From JACDAN01 sp035265935 (GTDB taxonomy: Bacteria; Actinomycetota; Thermoleophilia; Gaiellales; Gaiellaceae), in contig DATFOC010000116.1 in NCBI GenBank assembly GCA_035265935.1, positions 1 to 32,215 of the forward strand: 32,215 nucleotides of DNA, given 5' to 3'. Shown in pieces: positions 1-7,638 of the stretch. The position numbers were made by a program, and so were the translations under genes. The notes below the pieces were generated by a model. It searched no databases. It was not told the origin of the DNA and saw nothing but the letters and a program-made list of their open reading frames with translations. How positions within the stretch are numbered: position 1 is the first letter of the stretch; every line of letters begins with the position of its first letter.

Positions 1-296
1 ACGAGCCATCCGTGGTTCTGCATCACCGCCAGCGCGCTTCGTGCCGCTTTTTCGCCCGTGTTCCGGGCGTTCACTGCTTTCAGCAGCCGTTGGACGTATC
101 TGTTGGTGAGGAATGTTTCATCGCCGTCGAACGCGGGATGACGGCTCACGTGAGCTCGCTTCCAGACATGGAGGGTGAGCGCGTCGGCGGCGTCTCTCTC
201 GGCCCGCGTCAGGGAGATCCACTCGTCTTGGGAGACGATCGCGACTGTCCGCCGCAGCTGCCCAAGCTTGATGTTCGGCGGGAGCCAGGTCTTCAT
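1..296 (-). CDS. hypothetical protein of a mobile element, 3' partial
   Basis: The reading frame starts at ATG (complement of 294-296) and runs off the left edge, giving at least 98 residues. The protein begins MKTWLPPNIKLGQLRR and contains a charged stretch (TRAERDAADALT) and a segment LTNRYVQRLLKAVN followed by TGEKAARSALAVMQNHGWL, which has the look of a winged-helix or HTH DNA-binding region. I do not recognise the family. Its ATG overlaps the stop of the upstream gene fragment (ATGA), so the two were one transcription unit. Codon use is GC-rich and consistent with real coding. It could be a replication or regulatory protein of the element; that is a guess from the fold impression only. 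Confidence 0.5.
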   Translation of the reverse strand, partial: MKTWLPPNIKLGQLRRTVAIVSQDEWISLTRAERDAADALTLHVWKRAHVSRHPAFDGDETFLTNRYVQRLLKAVNARNTGEKAARSALAVMQNHGWL

Positions 297-469
297 GCGG
301 CCCGCCGCCTCCAATCGGCCCGGTCCGAAGCAGGCCTGCGCAGAGAGTCGGTGAGCTCGTAGACGACGAAGCTGCGCCCAGCGCCGTCCTCCCATGTACG
401 AATCCGGTCGACGCGGGCGAGCCGGCCGAGGATCCTGTCCCCGCCCTGGCGTTCTGGCGGGAATCTTCC
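293..469 (-). pseudogene. 5'-truncated gene at the element junction
   Basis: A minus-strand frame ends with TGA at 293-295 and overlaps the start of the next gene by 4 nt. The encoded C-terminus includes DRILGRLARVDRIRTWEDG and SFVVYELTDSLRR, which reads as genuine protein. Going upstream, the frame stays open to 509 but contains no ATG, GTG or TTG, and from 470 on it crosses the tRNA fragment, which is not protein-coding. The gene has therefore lost its start, either through recombination at the attachment site or because in the circular form it reads across the site. The family is not recognised; a small wHTH-like protein is possible. Confidence 0.45.
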
Positions 470-494
470 GCAGGTTCGATTCCTGCCTGGCCCA
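470..494 (+). other. tRNA 3'-end fragment, candidate attachment site
   Basis: Positions 470-474 (GCAGG) pair with 482-486 (CCTGC) around the seven-base loop TTCGATT, a perfect T-arm. The acceptor 3' strand CTGGCCC (487-493) and discriminator A (494) follow. No matching 5' acceptor strand (GGGCCAG), D-arm or anticodon arm is found at the right distance upstream, so only the 3' end of a tRNA is present. The isoacceptor cannot be told. Such fragments mark one end of elements that integrate by tyrosine recombinases into tRNA genes. CCA is not encoded after the discriminator. Confidence 0.7.
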
Positions 495-510
495 CTATCG
501 TCCGCCCGTC

Positions 511-1167
511 ATGGGCCGGACTCTCCTCCGGATCGTCGACAGCAACGCGACTCTCCTCGTGCTGCTGCTCGCGAATTTCTTCCTGCTCGAGCTGATCGAC
601 GACCCGCGGTGGGGCGCGCTCCTCAGCACGCTGCTCGCGGCGGTGGCGCTCGTCGTGGCGATCAGCGATCCGGACGCCGGCACGACGATCACCAAGCGAC
701 ACGCGATCTCGATCGCGGCTTGCGTCGCCCTCGCCCCGATCGTCCTCTTCGTCAATTCGGCATCCCTGGTCGGGCTCACCTACCTGCTTCCGGTCGTGCT
801 GCTCGTGACCGCGACGCTGCCGGTGACCATCAGCCGCACGCTCCAGCATCGTCGGATCACGCACGAGACCGTGCTCGGAGCGCTCTGCGCCTACGTCCTT
901 GTCGGTCTCCTGTTCGCGTTTGTCTACCTCGCCGTCGACGAGCTGCGGGAGGTGTCGTTCTTCGCGCAGGAGGGCCCGCACTCGCAGTCGGAGTTCGTGT
1001 ACTACAGCTTCGTCTCGCTGACGACGCTCGGGTTCGGCGATCTCTCGCCGGCGGTCGGGCTGCCGCAGGCGCTGACCGTGCTCGAGGCCCTGACAGGCCA
1101 GATCTTCCTTGTCACGCTCGTCGCCCGGCTCGTGACGCTCTGGGTCCGCCAGAGCGAGCGTGAGTAG
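511..1167 (+). CDS. potassium channel, pore-loop family
   Basis: A 218-residue integral membrane protein. Hydrophobic segments lie near residues 13-28, 35-51, 66-82, 85-104, 118-141 and 184-210. A pore loop before the last one carries TTLGFGD (171-177), the K+ selectivity filter. There is no arginine ladder typical of a voltage sensor and no RCK/TrkA domain, so it is an ungated-looking or unusual channel subunit that should assemble as a tetramer in the inner membrane. The start is set at ATG 511: a longer frame from 394 exists but would translate through the tRNA fragment at 470-494. It overlaps the next gene by 8 nt, so the two are probably co-transcribed. Confidence 0.8.
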   Translation: MGRTLLRIVDSNATLLVLLLANFFLLELIDDPRWGALLSTLLAAVALVVAISDPDAGTTITKRHAISIAACVALAPIVLFVNSASLVGLTYLLPVVLLVTATLPVTISRTLQHRRITHETVLGALCAYVLVGLLFAFVYLAVDELREVSFFAQEGPHSQSEFVYYSFVSLTTLGFGDLSPAVGLPQALTVLEALTGQIFLVTLVARLVTLWVRQSERE

Positions 1168-2191
1168 AGTCCTCGGCGTGGAGGTCTCGGCCCAGACCGG
1201 CTCCCTGACCCTCAAAGAGCCGTTCGTGATCGCCCGCGACACGACGACGGAGGCCGAGGTCGTCTGGGTGGAGATCGAGCACGGGGGTGAGCGCGGCTAC
1301 GGCGAGGCAAACCCGATCGACCGGTACGAGGAATCGGCCGAGTCGGCAATCGCGTATATCGAGGAGGTCACGGACTCGCTCGGTGACGATCCGTTCGCCT
1401 TCGAGGAGATCGAGTCGCGCCTGCCCGAGCGCGAGCTCGCGGGCCGCGCGGCGATCGACGCGGCGCTGCATGACCTTTGCGGCAAGCTGACGGGGCTGCC
1501 GGTCTGGCGCCTTCTCGGACTCCGTCAGGCAGGGCCGCCGACCAGCTGGACGCTCGGTCTCGGCGATCCGGACGAGACTGCGCGCAAGGCCGAGCAGGCG
1601 TATGAGTTCGAGAGCCTGAAGCTGAAGCTCGGCGGCCGCGACGGGCTCGACGTCGAGCGGGTTCGGTCGGTCCGTGCCGTCTGGGACAAGCCGATCCGCG
1701 TCGACGTCAACGAGTACTGGACGCTGGACGAGGCGCTCGAATCGATCCCGCAGCTGCAGGCGCTCGGCGTCGACTACGTCGAGCAGCCGCTCCCTGCGGG
1801 CGACGCCGACGGCCCCAAGCTGAAGGCGGAGTCGCCGCTGCCGATCTACGTCGACGAGGACTGCCACACCCTCTCCGACGTCGCCGCCTGCGCGGAGCGA
1901 GGCCACGGGATCAACATCAAGCTCGCGAAGTCCGGCGGGATCCGGGAGGCAGTCCGGATGGCGCACGCAGCCCGCGCGCTCGGCTTGGGCGTGATGCTCG
2001 GCTGCATGGTCGAGTCGGGTCTCGGTATCGCCGCCGGCGCGGCGGTCGCGAGCCTCTGCGACCACGTCGACCTCGACGGGAACATCCTCATCGCCGAGGA
2101 TCCGTGGCCCGGAGTCCAGCTCGTCGACGGCGTCCAGCTGCCTTCGAACTCCCCGGGTCTCGGCGTCCGTGCAACGGCACGCACCGCCTGA
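1160..2191 (+). CDS. dgcA: enolase-superfamily epimerase/racemase (DgcA or Ala-Glu epimerase)
   Basis: 343 residues of the muconate-lactonizing subgroup of the enolase superfamily. The catalytic set is visible: KLK (154-156) for one base, metal ligands in DVN (182-184), VEQP (E208) and VDED (232), and the second base in NIKLAK (254). Relatives epimerise L-Ala-D/L-Glu dipeptides from murein. A close group, DgcA, racemises N-acetyl-D-glutamate and works with the DUF1611 acetyltransferase DgcN. A DUF1611 gene lies two genes downstream in the same operon, which favours the DgcA role, but sequence reading alone cannot separate the two. It overlaps the K+ channel gene by 8 nt and the HIT gene by 23 nt. 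Confidence 0.75.
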   Translation: MSRVLGVEVSAQTGSLTLKEPFVIARDTTTEAEVVWVEIEHGGERGYGEANPIDRYEESAESAIAYIEEVTDSLGDDPFAFEEIESRLPERELAGRAAIDAALHDLCGKLTGLPVWRLLGLRQAGPPTSWTLGLGDPDETARKAEQAYEFESLKLKLGGRDGLDVERVRSVRAVWDKPIRVDVNEYWTLDEALESIPQLQALGVDYVEQPLPAGDADGPKLKAESPLPIYVDEDCHTLSDVAACAERGHGINIKLAKSGGIREAVRMAHAARALGLGVMLGCMVESGLGIAAGAAVASLCDHVDLDGNILIAEDPWPGVQLVDGVQLPSNSPGLGVRATARTA

Positions 2192-2621
2192 CTACGACTG
2201 CCCTTTCTGCGCCTTTGTCCGCGGCGAGGAGCGCCCGCCCTGGAACCTTCTGGACGACGTCGTCTGGCGCGACGACGGGACGACCGCCTGGATGAACCCG
2301 CGGTGGTGGGAGCGGAACCCCGGCAATGTGATCGTGGTCCTGAACACGCACGTCGAGAGCCTGTTCGAGCTCGACGGGCGACAAGCGGCAGCCGTTCACG
2401 AGACGACGCGCCGGATTGCGCTCGCAATGACCTCCACGTATCCCTGTGAGGGCGTGACCACCCGGCAGAACAACGGGCCGGGCGCGGACCAGGAGGTCTG
2501 GCACTACCACCTCCATGTCTTCCCCCGCCACCGCGACGACGGGTTCTACGGGGCCGACGCGCGCATGACCCAGCCCGAGGAGCGGCGGCCGTACGCCGAA
2601 CTGCTGAGGGGAGCGCTGTGA
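2169..2621 (+). CDS. HIT family nucleotide hydrolase/transferase
   Basis: 150 residues. The histidine triad HYHLHVF (112-118) is intact, and an N-terminal CPFC (11-14) is the usual half of a zinc site in this family. HIT proteins hydrolyse or transfer nucleoside phosphates from nucleotide substrates; the substrate here is unknown. It starts at GTG 2169 inside the preceding gene, and its TGA overlaps the GTG of the next gene, so it is translationally coupled on both sides. Its place between the putative dgcA and dgcN genes is odd, since HIT proteins are not part of the described D-glutamate pathway. Confidence 0.85.
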   Translation: MQRHAPPDYDCPFCAFVRGEERPPWNLLDDVVWRDDGTTAWMNPRWWERNPGNVIVVLNTHVESLFELDGRQAAAVHETTRRIALAMTSTYPCEGVTTRQNNGPGADQEVWHYHLHVFPRHRDDGFYGADARMTQPEERRPYAELLRGAL

Positions 2622-3643
2622 CCAAGCGCTACCTGGTCCTCGCTGAGGGCAAATCCGGCGACGAGCACTACGGGAAGACGATGCGCGGGATCGTCCACTA
2701 CGCACCCGACCCCGTCGTCGCCATCCTCGACTCGGCCAGGGCGGGGGAGAGCTACCGCGAGATCCCGATCGTCGCCACCGTCGATGAAGCGCTCGCCTAC
2801 GGGCCGACCACGGCGACCGTCGGCGTCGCGACCCAGGGCGGCCGCTTCCCGCCCGCCTGGCGCGAGCTCCTGAAGGACTCGATCCGCGCCGGGCTCGACC
2901 TCGAGAGTGGGCTGCACGAGTTCATCGGCGACGATCCGGAACTGAGGGGGCTGGCCCGCGAGCACGGCGTCGAGCTGCGCGACCTGCGGAGGCCGCCGCC
3001 CGAGCTCAGCGTCCCCACCGGCGAGAACCTTCAGGTCCCGGCCAAGATCGTCCTCACCGTCGGCTCCGACTGCGCGATCGGGAAGAAGACCGTCGCCGTG
3101 GAGCTCGACCTCGCCGCCCGGAAGCGTGGCCTGAAATCCGTCTTCGTCCCGACAGGGCAGACCGGGATCGCGATCGCGGGCTGGGGGATTGCGATCGACG
3201 CCGTCGTCGCGGACTTCCTCGCCGGCGCGGCCGAGCGGCTCGTTGTCGAGGGCTCGCAGCGCGGCGGCGAGCTCCTGTGGGTCGAAGGGCAGGGATCGCT
3301 GGCCCACCCGGCGTACTCCGGGGTCACGATGGGCCTCATCCACGGCAGTGCGCCGCATGCGTACGTCTTCGTCCACAAAGCCAGGGCGACCCACGTCGAG
3401 GGCTATCCCGACCACCGACTGCCGGACCTCCGCGAGCTGATCGCCCTCCACGAGCGCGTCTCGCTCCGCCTCCGGCCGGCCGTGGTTGCGGCGGTGGCGC
3501 TGCACACGGGCGGCCTCGAGGAGGACGATGCGCGCGCCGAGATCGCGCGGGTCGGGGCGGAGACCGGCCTCACGACGGACGATCCGGTCCGCTTCGGGGC
3601 AGATACCCTGCTCGACGCCGTCCTGGAGGTCGTGCAAGACTGA
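2618..3643 (+). CDS. dgcN: DUF1611 protein, probable D-glutamate N-acetyltransferase DgcN
   Basis: 341 residues with the two-part DUF1611 layout: an N-terminal Rossmann-like domain (1-135) and a C-terminal P-loop-like domain whose loop is GSDCAIGKKT (149-158), followed by VFVPTGQTGI and EGQGSLAHPAYSG. Family members named DgcN acetylate D-glutamate, and the product is racemised by DgcA to N-acetyl-L-glutamate. Here both genes sit in one operon with a HIT gene between them. The GTG start overlaps the HIT stop by 4 nt. The family call is firm; the substrate is inferred from the partner gene. Confidence 0.75.
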   Translation: MTKRYLVLAEGKSGDEHYGKTMRGIVHYAPDPVVAILDSARAGESYREIPIVATVDEALAYGPTTATVGVATQGGRFPPAWRELLKDSIRAGLDLESGLHEFIGDDPELRGLAREHGVELRDLRRPPPELSVPTGENLQVPAKIVLTVGSDCAIGKKTVAVELDLAARKRGLKSVFVPTGQTGIAIAGWGIAIDAVVADFLAGAAERLVVEGSQRGGELLWVEGQGSLAHPAYSGVTMGLIHGSAPHAYVFVHKARATHVEGYPDHRLPDLRELIALHERVSLRLRPAVVAAVALHTGGLEEDDARAEIARVGAETGLTTDDPVRFGADTLLDAVLEVVQD

Positions 3644-3660
3644 TGCGGTTTCGCTGAGGA

Positions 3661-5226
3661 ATGATGGGGTTTAGACGACAGACAGCCACGCTGCTGGCCG
3701 GCGCCTTTGCGGCGCTGCTGCTCGCGGCGCCTGCAGCGGCGGACGTCAGGGTCGGCGTGGCGGACGACCGCGGAAAGCTGGCAGACGACGGGGGCGCTGC
3801 CTTCTTCGCCTCCATGCGGGACGTCGGTCTGACGGAGAATCGGATCACGCTCGGCTGGGACCCGGACCACCCGACAACGATCCGGGATCAGGCGGCCCTC
3901 GATCGCTACATGGCGAACGCCGCGGCTGCCGGGATTCGCATCACGATGGTGATCGCGCCCAGCCGCGCCCGCGCCCTCTTCAACTCCACCTCGGCCACGA
4001 GCCAGTTCGTCGCCTTCATCGCGCAGGTCGCCCGCACCTATCGGCAGGTCAAGGACATCGGCGTCGGCAACGAGCCGAATCAGCCGCGCTTCTGGCAGCC
4101 GCAGTTCAGCACCCGTGGCACGGGTCTCGCATGCACGGCGTACGCGCGGGTGCTCGGCCGCGCCTACGACGCGCTGAAGGCGGTCGACCCGACAATCACC
4201 GTCCTCGGAGTCTCGCTCTCGCCGCGCGGGAACGACAACGCGACGGCGGCGACGAACGCGTCAACCTCGCCCGTCCGCTGTCTCCGAGACATGGGTGCCT
4301 CGTACCGGGCGAGCGGCCGGAAGCGGCCGATCATGGACGAGCTCGCCTTCCACCCGCACCCGAACTCGAACACCGACTCGTTTCTCGTCGGCTACCGGTG
4401 GCCGAACGCGGGGACCTCGAACCTCGGTCGGATCAAGCAGGCCGTCTGGGACGCGTTCCGCGGCACCGCGCAGCCCGTGTTCGCCGAGGCCGGCCGGCCC
4501 GTCTCGCGCGCCGCGCGGCCCCCGCTCCGGTTCCGCCTGAACGAGATCGGCTGGCAGACGGCGATCCCCGCGAGCTCGATGCACGCCTACTACGGCCGTG
4601 AGTCCGTCGCCCGGGTCGCCGAGGACCGCCATCAGTCGGACGTCTACTCGGCGATGATCCCGTACTTCGCATGCGACGAGTCCGTGCGCTCGATGCTGTA
4701 TTACGGCCTGATCGACGAGCCGGACCTCGACCGCTGGCAGGCCGGCCTCATCCGCGCGGACGGAACCAGAAGGCCGTCGTACGGCTCCGTCAAGTCGATG
4801 CTCTCCCGCGGGCTCGCGCGCTGTTCCCGTCGGCCCGTGCGCTGGCGTCATACGACCAAGGTCGTCGGACCCGTGGCGAAGTTCGGCGAGCGCCGCCGCT
4901 CGGCCGGAGACACGAACTGGACTTTCGCCGCGAGCTCGGAGGAGGCGAGCCTGTACACCGGGGCCATGTATCGCCTGAAGGGCCGGCGGTTGAGCGCTGC
5001 GTTGCGGAAGCGGCTGCTGGCCGCGGTCGGCGTCCGGCGCTCACCGAAGGCCGTGTTCAGCGTGCGCGGCAAGATCCGCGCGCACTCGGGGAACTTCATC
5101 CGCTTCAAGCGGAAGCGTCTCGCCGCCGGGTACTACGTCTTCGCGATCCGGCTGCGGGCCGAGATGAACCCGACACGGACGACGTCGCTCGTGTCGAGGC
5201 CCTTCCCGGTCGGAAAAGCCCGCTAA
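3661..5226 (+). CDS. secreted glycoside hydrolase-like protein (clan GH-A fold)
   Basis: 521 residues. A signal peptide is clear: basic MMGFRRQ, a hydrophobic core, and a cut after AAPAAA near residue 27. The body looks like a (beta/alpha)8 barrel of the GH5/GH39 type: VGNEPN puts a candidate acid/base at E138, and LNEIGWQT puts a candidate nucleophile at E295. A C-terminal domain of about 120 residues is rich in Arg and Lys and may bind the cell surface or polymer. The substrate is unknown. A second ATG three bases downstream has the better distance to GAGGA (3655-3659). The gene follows dgcN by 17 nt, and a stem-loop at 5298-5319 lies beyond its end. Confidence 0.65.
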   Translation: MMGFRRQTATLLAGAFAALLLAAPAAADVRVGVADDRGKLADDGGAAFFASMRDVGLTENRITLGWDPDHPTTIRDQAALDRYMANAAAAGIRITMVIAPSRARALFNSTSATSQFVAFIAQVARTYRQVKDIGVGNEPNQPRFWQPQFSTRGTGLACTAYARVLGRAYDALKAVDPTITVLGVSLSPRGNDNATAATNASTSPVRCLRDMGASYRASGRKRPIMDELAFHPHPNSNTDSFLVGYRWPNAGTSNLGRIKQAVWDAFRGTAQPVFAEAGRPVSRAARPPLRFRLNEIGWQTAIPASSMHAYYGRESVARVAEDRHQSDVYSAMIPYFACDESVRSMLYYGLIDEPDLDRWQAGLIRADGTRRPSYGSVKSMLSRGLARCSRRPVRWRHTTKVVGPVAKFGERRRSAGDTNWTFAASSEEASLYTGAMYRLKGRRLSAALRKRLLAAVGVRRSPKAVFSVRGKIRAHSGNFIRFKRKRLAAGYYVFAIRLRAEMNPTRTTSLVSRPFPVGKAR

Positions 5227-5297
5227 GTGCCCCACCAGGCATTACACGCCGGCTTCTGGCCCGCGATCACGCCGGGCCAAAACGCGCCTTCCTCCTC

Positions 5298-5319
5298 GCC
5301 AAGGCTGCCTAGCCTTGGC
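5298..5319 (+). terminator. stem-loop, probable terminator
   Basis: A perfect 9-bp stem, GCCAAGGCT paired with AGCCTTGGC around a GCCT loop, lies 72 nt past the stop of the secreted protein gene and 72 nt before the first M29 gene. No T-run follows, which is common in GC-rich genomes, so termination is plausible rather than shown. Confidence 0.45.
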
Positions 5320-5390
5320 TCGTCGGAGTGCGCACTCTGGCTTGGTGCTCGCGACCCAGAAGCGGGGCAGCATCACCTGGTGGGACACTG

Positions 5391-6524
5391 ATGCGCGACC
5401 CGAGAATCGAGAAGCTGGCCGAGCTGATCGCCGGCTACTCGCTGGACCTGCAGGAGGGACAGGTCTACCGGATCGACGGCGAGGACGTCTCCATCCCGCT
5501 GGCTGTCGCGCTCTACGCAGCGGCGATCCGGCGCGGCGCGCACCCATACACCAAGATCACTCCGTCCGGCCTCGAGGAGATCGCCCTCGAGGAGGCGTCG
5601 GACGAGCAGCTCGCCTACATCCCCGAGGTCGAGCAGATCGCGACCGAGCAGCTGGACGCGTGGACGTCTCTCTGGGGAACCGTCAATACCCGCTCGCTGA
5701 CGCGCGTTGACTCCGAGCGGCGGCGACTACAGCTCTCGACGCACTACCGGATGGTGAACAGGCGCTGGGAGCGGATCAGCTCGGGCGACCTCGCCTGGTG
5801 CGGGACGCTCTACCCGACGCAGGCGCACGCCCAGGACGCCGAGATGTCGCTCTCCGAGTACGAGGATTTCGTGCACGGCGCCTGCCACACCCGTGAAGGC
5901 GACGACCCGATCGCCCACTGGCGCGCCATGTCCGAGACGCTCGGCGCCCGGGCGCGGGAGCTCGAGGGCGTACGCGAGCTGCGGATCACGGGCCCCGGAA
6001 CCGACCTGCGCGTCGTCGTGGAAGGGCGCCGCTGGCTCCCATCGGACGGTGAGCACAACATGCCGGACGGCGAAGTCTTCACTAGCCCGGTCGAGAACGG
6101 GACGAGCGGGGAGATCTTCTTCGCCTTTCCATCGGTCTTCCAGGGTCAGGAGGTCGAGAACGTCCGTCTTCGATTCGAGGACGGAGCCGTCGTCCACGCG
6201 GAGGCGACGCTGGGACAGGAGTACCTGCGCTCGCTGCTCGACACCGACTCTGGCGCGAAGGTGCTCGGCGAGGTTGCGTTCGGCCTCAACTACGAGATCG
6301 ATCGCTTCACGCGAGACATCCTCTTCGACGAGAAGATTGGCGGGACGATGCACGTCGCGCTCGGCGGCGGCTTCGACGAGGCCGGCACGGAGAACAAGTC
6401 GGATCTCCACTGGGACCTGATCTGCGACCTCCGCGAAGAGGGCGAGGTCTACGCTGACGGAGAGCTGGTCTGGAAGGCGGGCTCGTTCATCTCCGAACCG
6501 GAGCCGGCGGTCGAGCGTGTCTGA
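5391..6524 (+). CDS. M29 family metalloaminopeptidase (first of a tandem pair)
   Basis: 377 residues, the usual size for thermophilic aminopeptidase/AmpS enzymes (family M29), which remove N-terminal residues with a two-metal centre. Candidate ligands in family-like order are E228 (PDGEVF), E294 (GEVAFGLN), E314 (FDEKIGG), H321 (MHVALG), H340 and D342 (LHWDLICD). No signal peptide is seen, so it acts in the cytoplasm. The start is taken at ATG 5391, where the family's MRDPRIEKLAE-like beginning lies; an in-frame start at 5328 would add an Arg/Gly-rich tail. It overlaps the next gene, a paralogue, by 8 nt. Confidence 0.85.
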   Translation: MRDPRIEKLAELIAGYSLDLQEGQVYRIDGEDVSIPLAVALYAAAIRRGAHPYTKITPSGLEEIALEEASDEQLAYIPEVEQIATEQLDAWTSLWGTVNTRSLTRVDSERRRLQLSTHYRMVNRRWERISSGDLAWCGTLYPTQAHAQDAEMSLSEYEDFVHGACHTREGDDPIAHWRAMSETLGARARELEGVRELRITGPGTDLRVVVEGRRWLPSDGEHNMPDGEVFTSPVENGTSGEIFFAFPSVFQGQEVENVRLRFEDGAVVHAEATLGQEYLRSLLDTDSGAKVLGEVAFGLNYEIDRFTRDILFDEKIGGTMHVALGGGFDEAGTENKSDLHWDLICDLREEGEVYADGELVWKAGSFISEPEPAVERV

Positions 6525-7632
6525 CCCGATGCACAAGCGGCTCGCCGAGGTGCTCGTCGGCTATTCGACCGAGGTCCGACAGGGCGACACCGTGCGTATC
6601 GAGTCCTACGACACGTCGGCGCTTCCCGTCATGCGCGAAACCTTCGGCGCGGCATTGCGGGCCGGCGGCCATCCGACGGCGAACCTGGTGCTCGAGGAGA
6701 CGGAAGGGATCCTCTACAAGGAGGGGCGGGACCACCAGCTCGAGTGGATCTCGCCCGACCAGCAGTGGAACATCGGACACGGAGACGTGTGGATCATCTT
6801 CGACGCCGTGACGAACACGAAACGGCTCTCCAACATCGATCCCGAGCGGATCTCGCGGCGGCTGACCGCCCGCCGGCCGCTGCAGTCGCTCTATCTCGAG
6901 CGCTCGGCGCGGGGCGAATTCCGGTGGCTGATCTGCGGCTCCGCCTGCGAGGCCTCGGCGCAGGACGCCGGCATGTCGCTGCGACAGTACGAGCAGGTGC
7001 TGTCGCGCGCCGCGTTTCTCGACCAGGATGATCCGGTCGCTAGCTGGAAGCAGTTCGGTGAGCGCCTCGAGCGCGTCGGTGACTTTCTGGACGGCGTGCG
7101 GGAGCTGCGCATCGTCAGCGAAGACACGGACCTCAAGCTCGGTGTCGAGGGACGAACCTGGATCCGCTCGAAAGGCCTCCGGAACTTCCCGGACGGCGAG
7201 GTGTTCACGGGCCCGCAGGAGACCAGTGTCGAGGGCACGATCAGGTTCTCGTTCCCGGCGATGATGCGAGGACGACAGGCCGACGACGTCCGCCTTCGGT
7301 TCGAGGGCGGCGAGGTCGTCGAGGCGACCGCGAAACGGGGCCAGGACTTCCTGCGCGAGATGGTCGGCATGGACGACGGAGCGCGGCGGGTAGGTGAGTT
7401 CGCGTTCGGCCTCAACGAGTCGATCAGCGAGTACACCGGCAACCTGCTGCTCGACGAGAAGATCGGCGGCACCGTCCACCTCGCGCTCGGCCGCTCAGTC
7501 CCGGGTACCGGTGGCACGAACGAGTCGGGGCTCCACTGGGACATGGTGTGCGACCTGCGCGACGGCGGCGAGGTGTACGCGGACGGCGAGCTCGTCTACC
7601 GGGACGGCGCCTTCCTCAACGGCGTCAACTGA
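6517..7632 (+). CDS. M29 family metalloaminopeptidase (second of a tandem pair)
   Basis: 371 residues, a diverged paralogue of the preceding gene. It shares the ligand motifs PDGEVFTGP, GEFAFGLNE, DEKIGGTVHLALG and LHWDMVCDLR, so it should also be an active two-metal aminopeptidase. The two may have split substrate preference or form a hetero-oligomer; M29 enzymes are usually dimers. The GTG start at 6517 overlaps the first gene by 8 nt, so they are translationally coupled. The stop TGA (7630-7632) lies in a 10-bp tandem duplication (7626-7645) that also sets up the next gene. Confidence 0.85.
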   Translation: MSDPMHKRLAEVLVGYSTEVRQGDTVRIESYDTSALPVMRETFGAALRAGGHPTANLVLEETEGILYKEGRDHQLEWISPDQQWNIGHGDVWIIFDAVTNTKRLSNIDPERISRRLTARRPLQSLYLERSARGEFRWLICGSACEASAQDAGMSLRQYEQVLSRAAFLDQDDPVASWKQFGERLERVGDFLDGVRELRIVSEDTDLKLGVEGRTWIRSKGLRNFPDGEVFTGPQETSVEGTIRFSFPAMMRGRQADDVRLRFEGGEVVEATAKRGQDFLREMVGMDDGARRVGEFAFGLNESISEYTGNLLLDEKIGGTVHLALGRSVPGTGGTNESGLHWDMVCDLRDGGEVYADGELVYRDGAFLNGVN

Positions 7633-7638
7633 AGCCAA

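Larger units (their letters stand above)
1..469. mobile_element. right-hand end of an integrated element (partial)
   Basis: Two overlapping minus-strand genes of unknown function end abruptly against a tRNA 3' fragment at 470-494. This is the arrangement left when an element integrates into the 3' end of a tRNA gene: one end keeps the whole tRNA (expected to the left, outside the window) and the other keeps only the 3' fragment. The upstream gene has no start codon before the fragment. No integrase gene is visible in the part that is shown, so the assignment is an inference from the junction. Confidence 0.5.

Noticed and set aside
118..1242. Long minus-strand reading frame across the K+ channel gene
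   Set aside because: It is rich in Arg, Asp and Glu with no fold, covers the tRNA fragment (giving the telltale GIEPA), and lies antisense to a clear channel gene.
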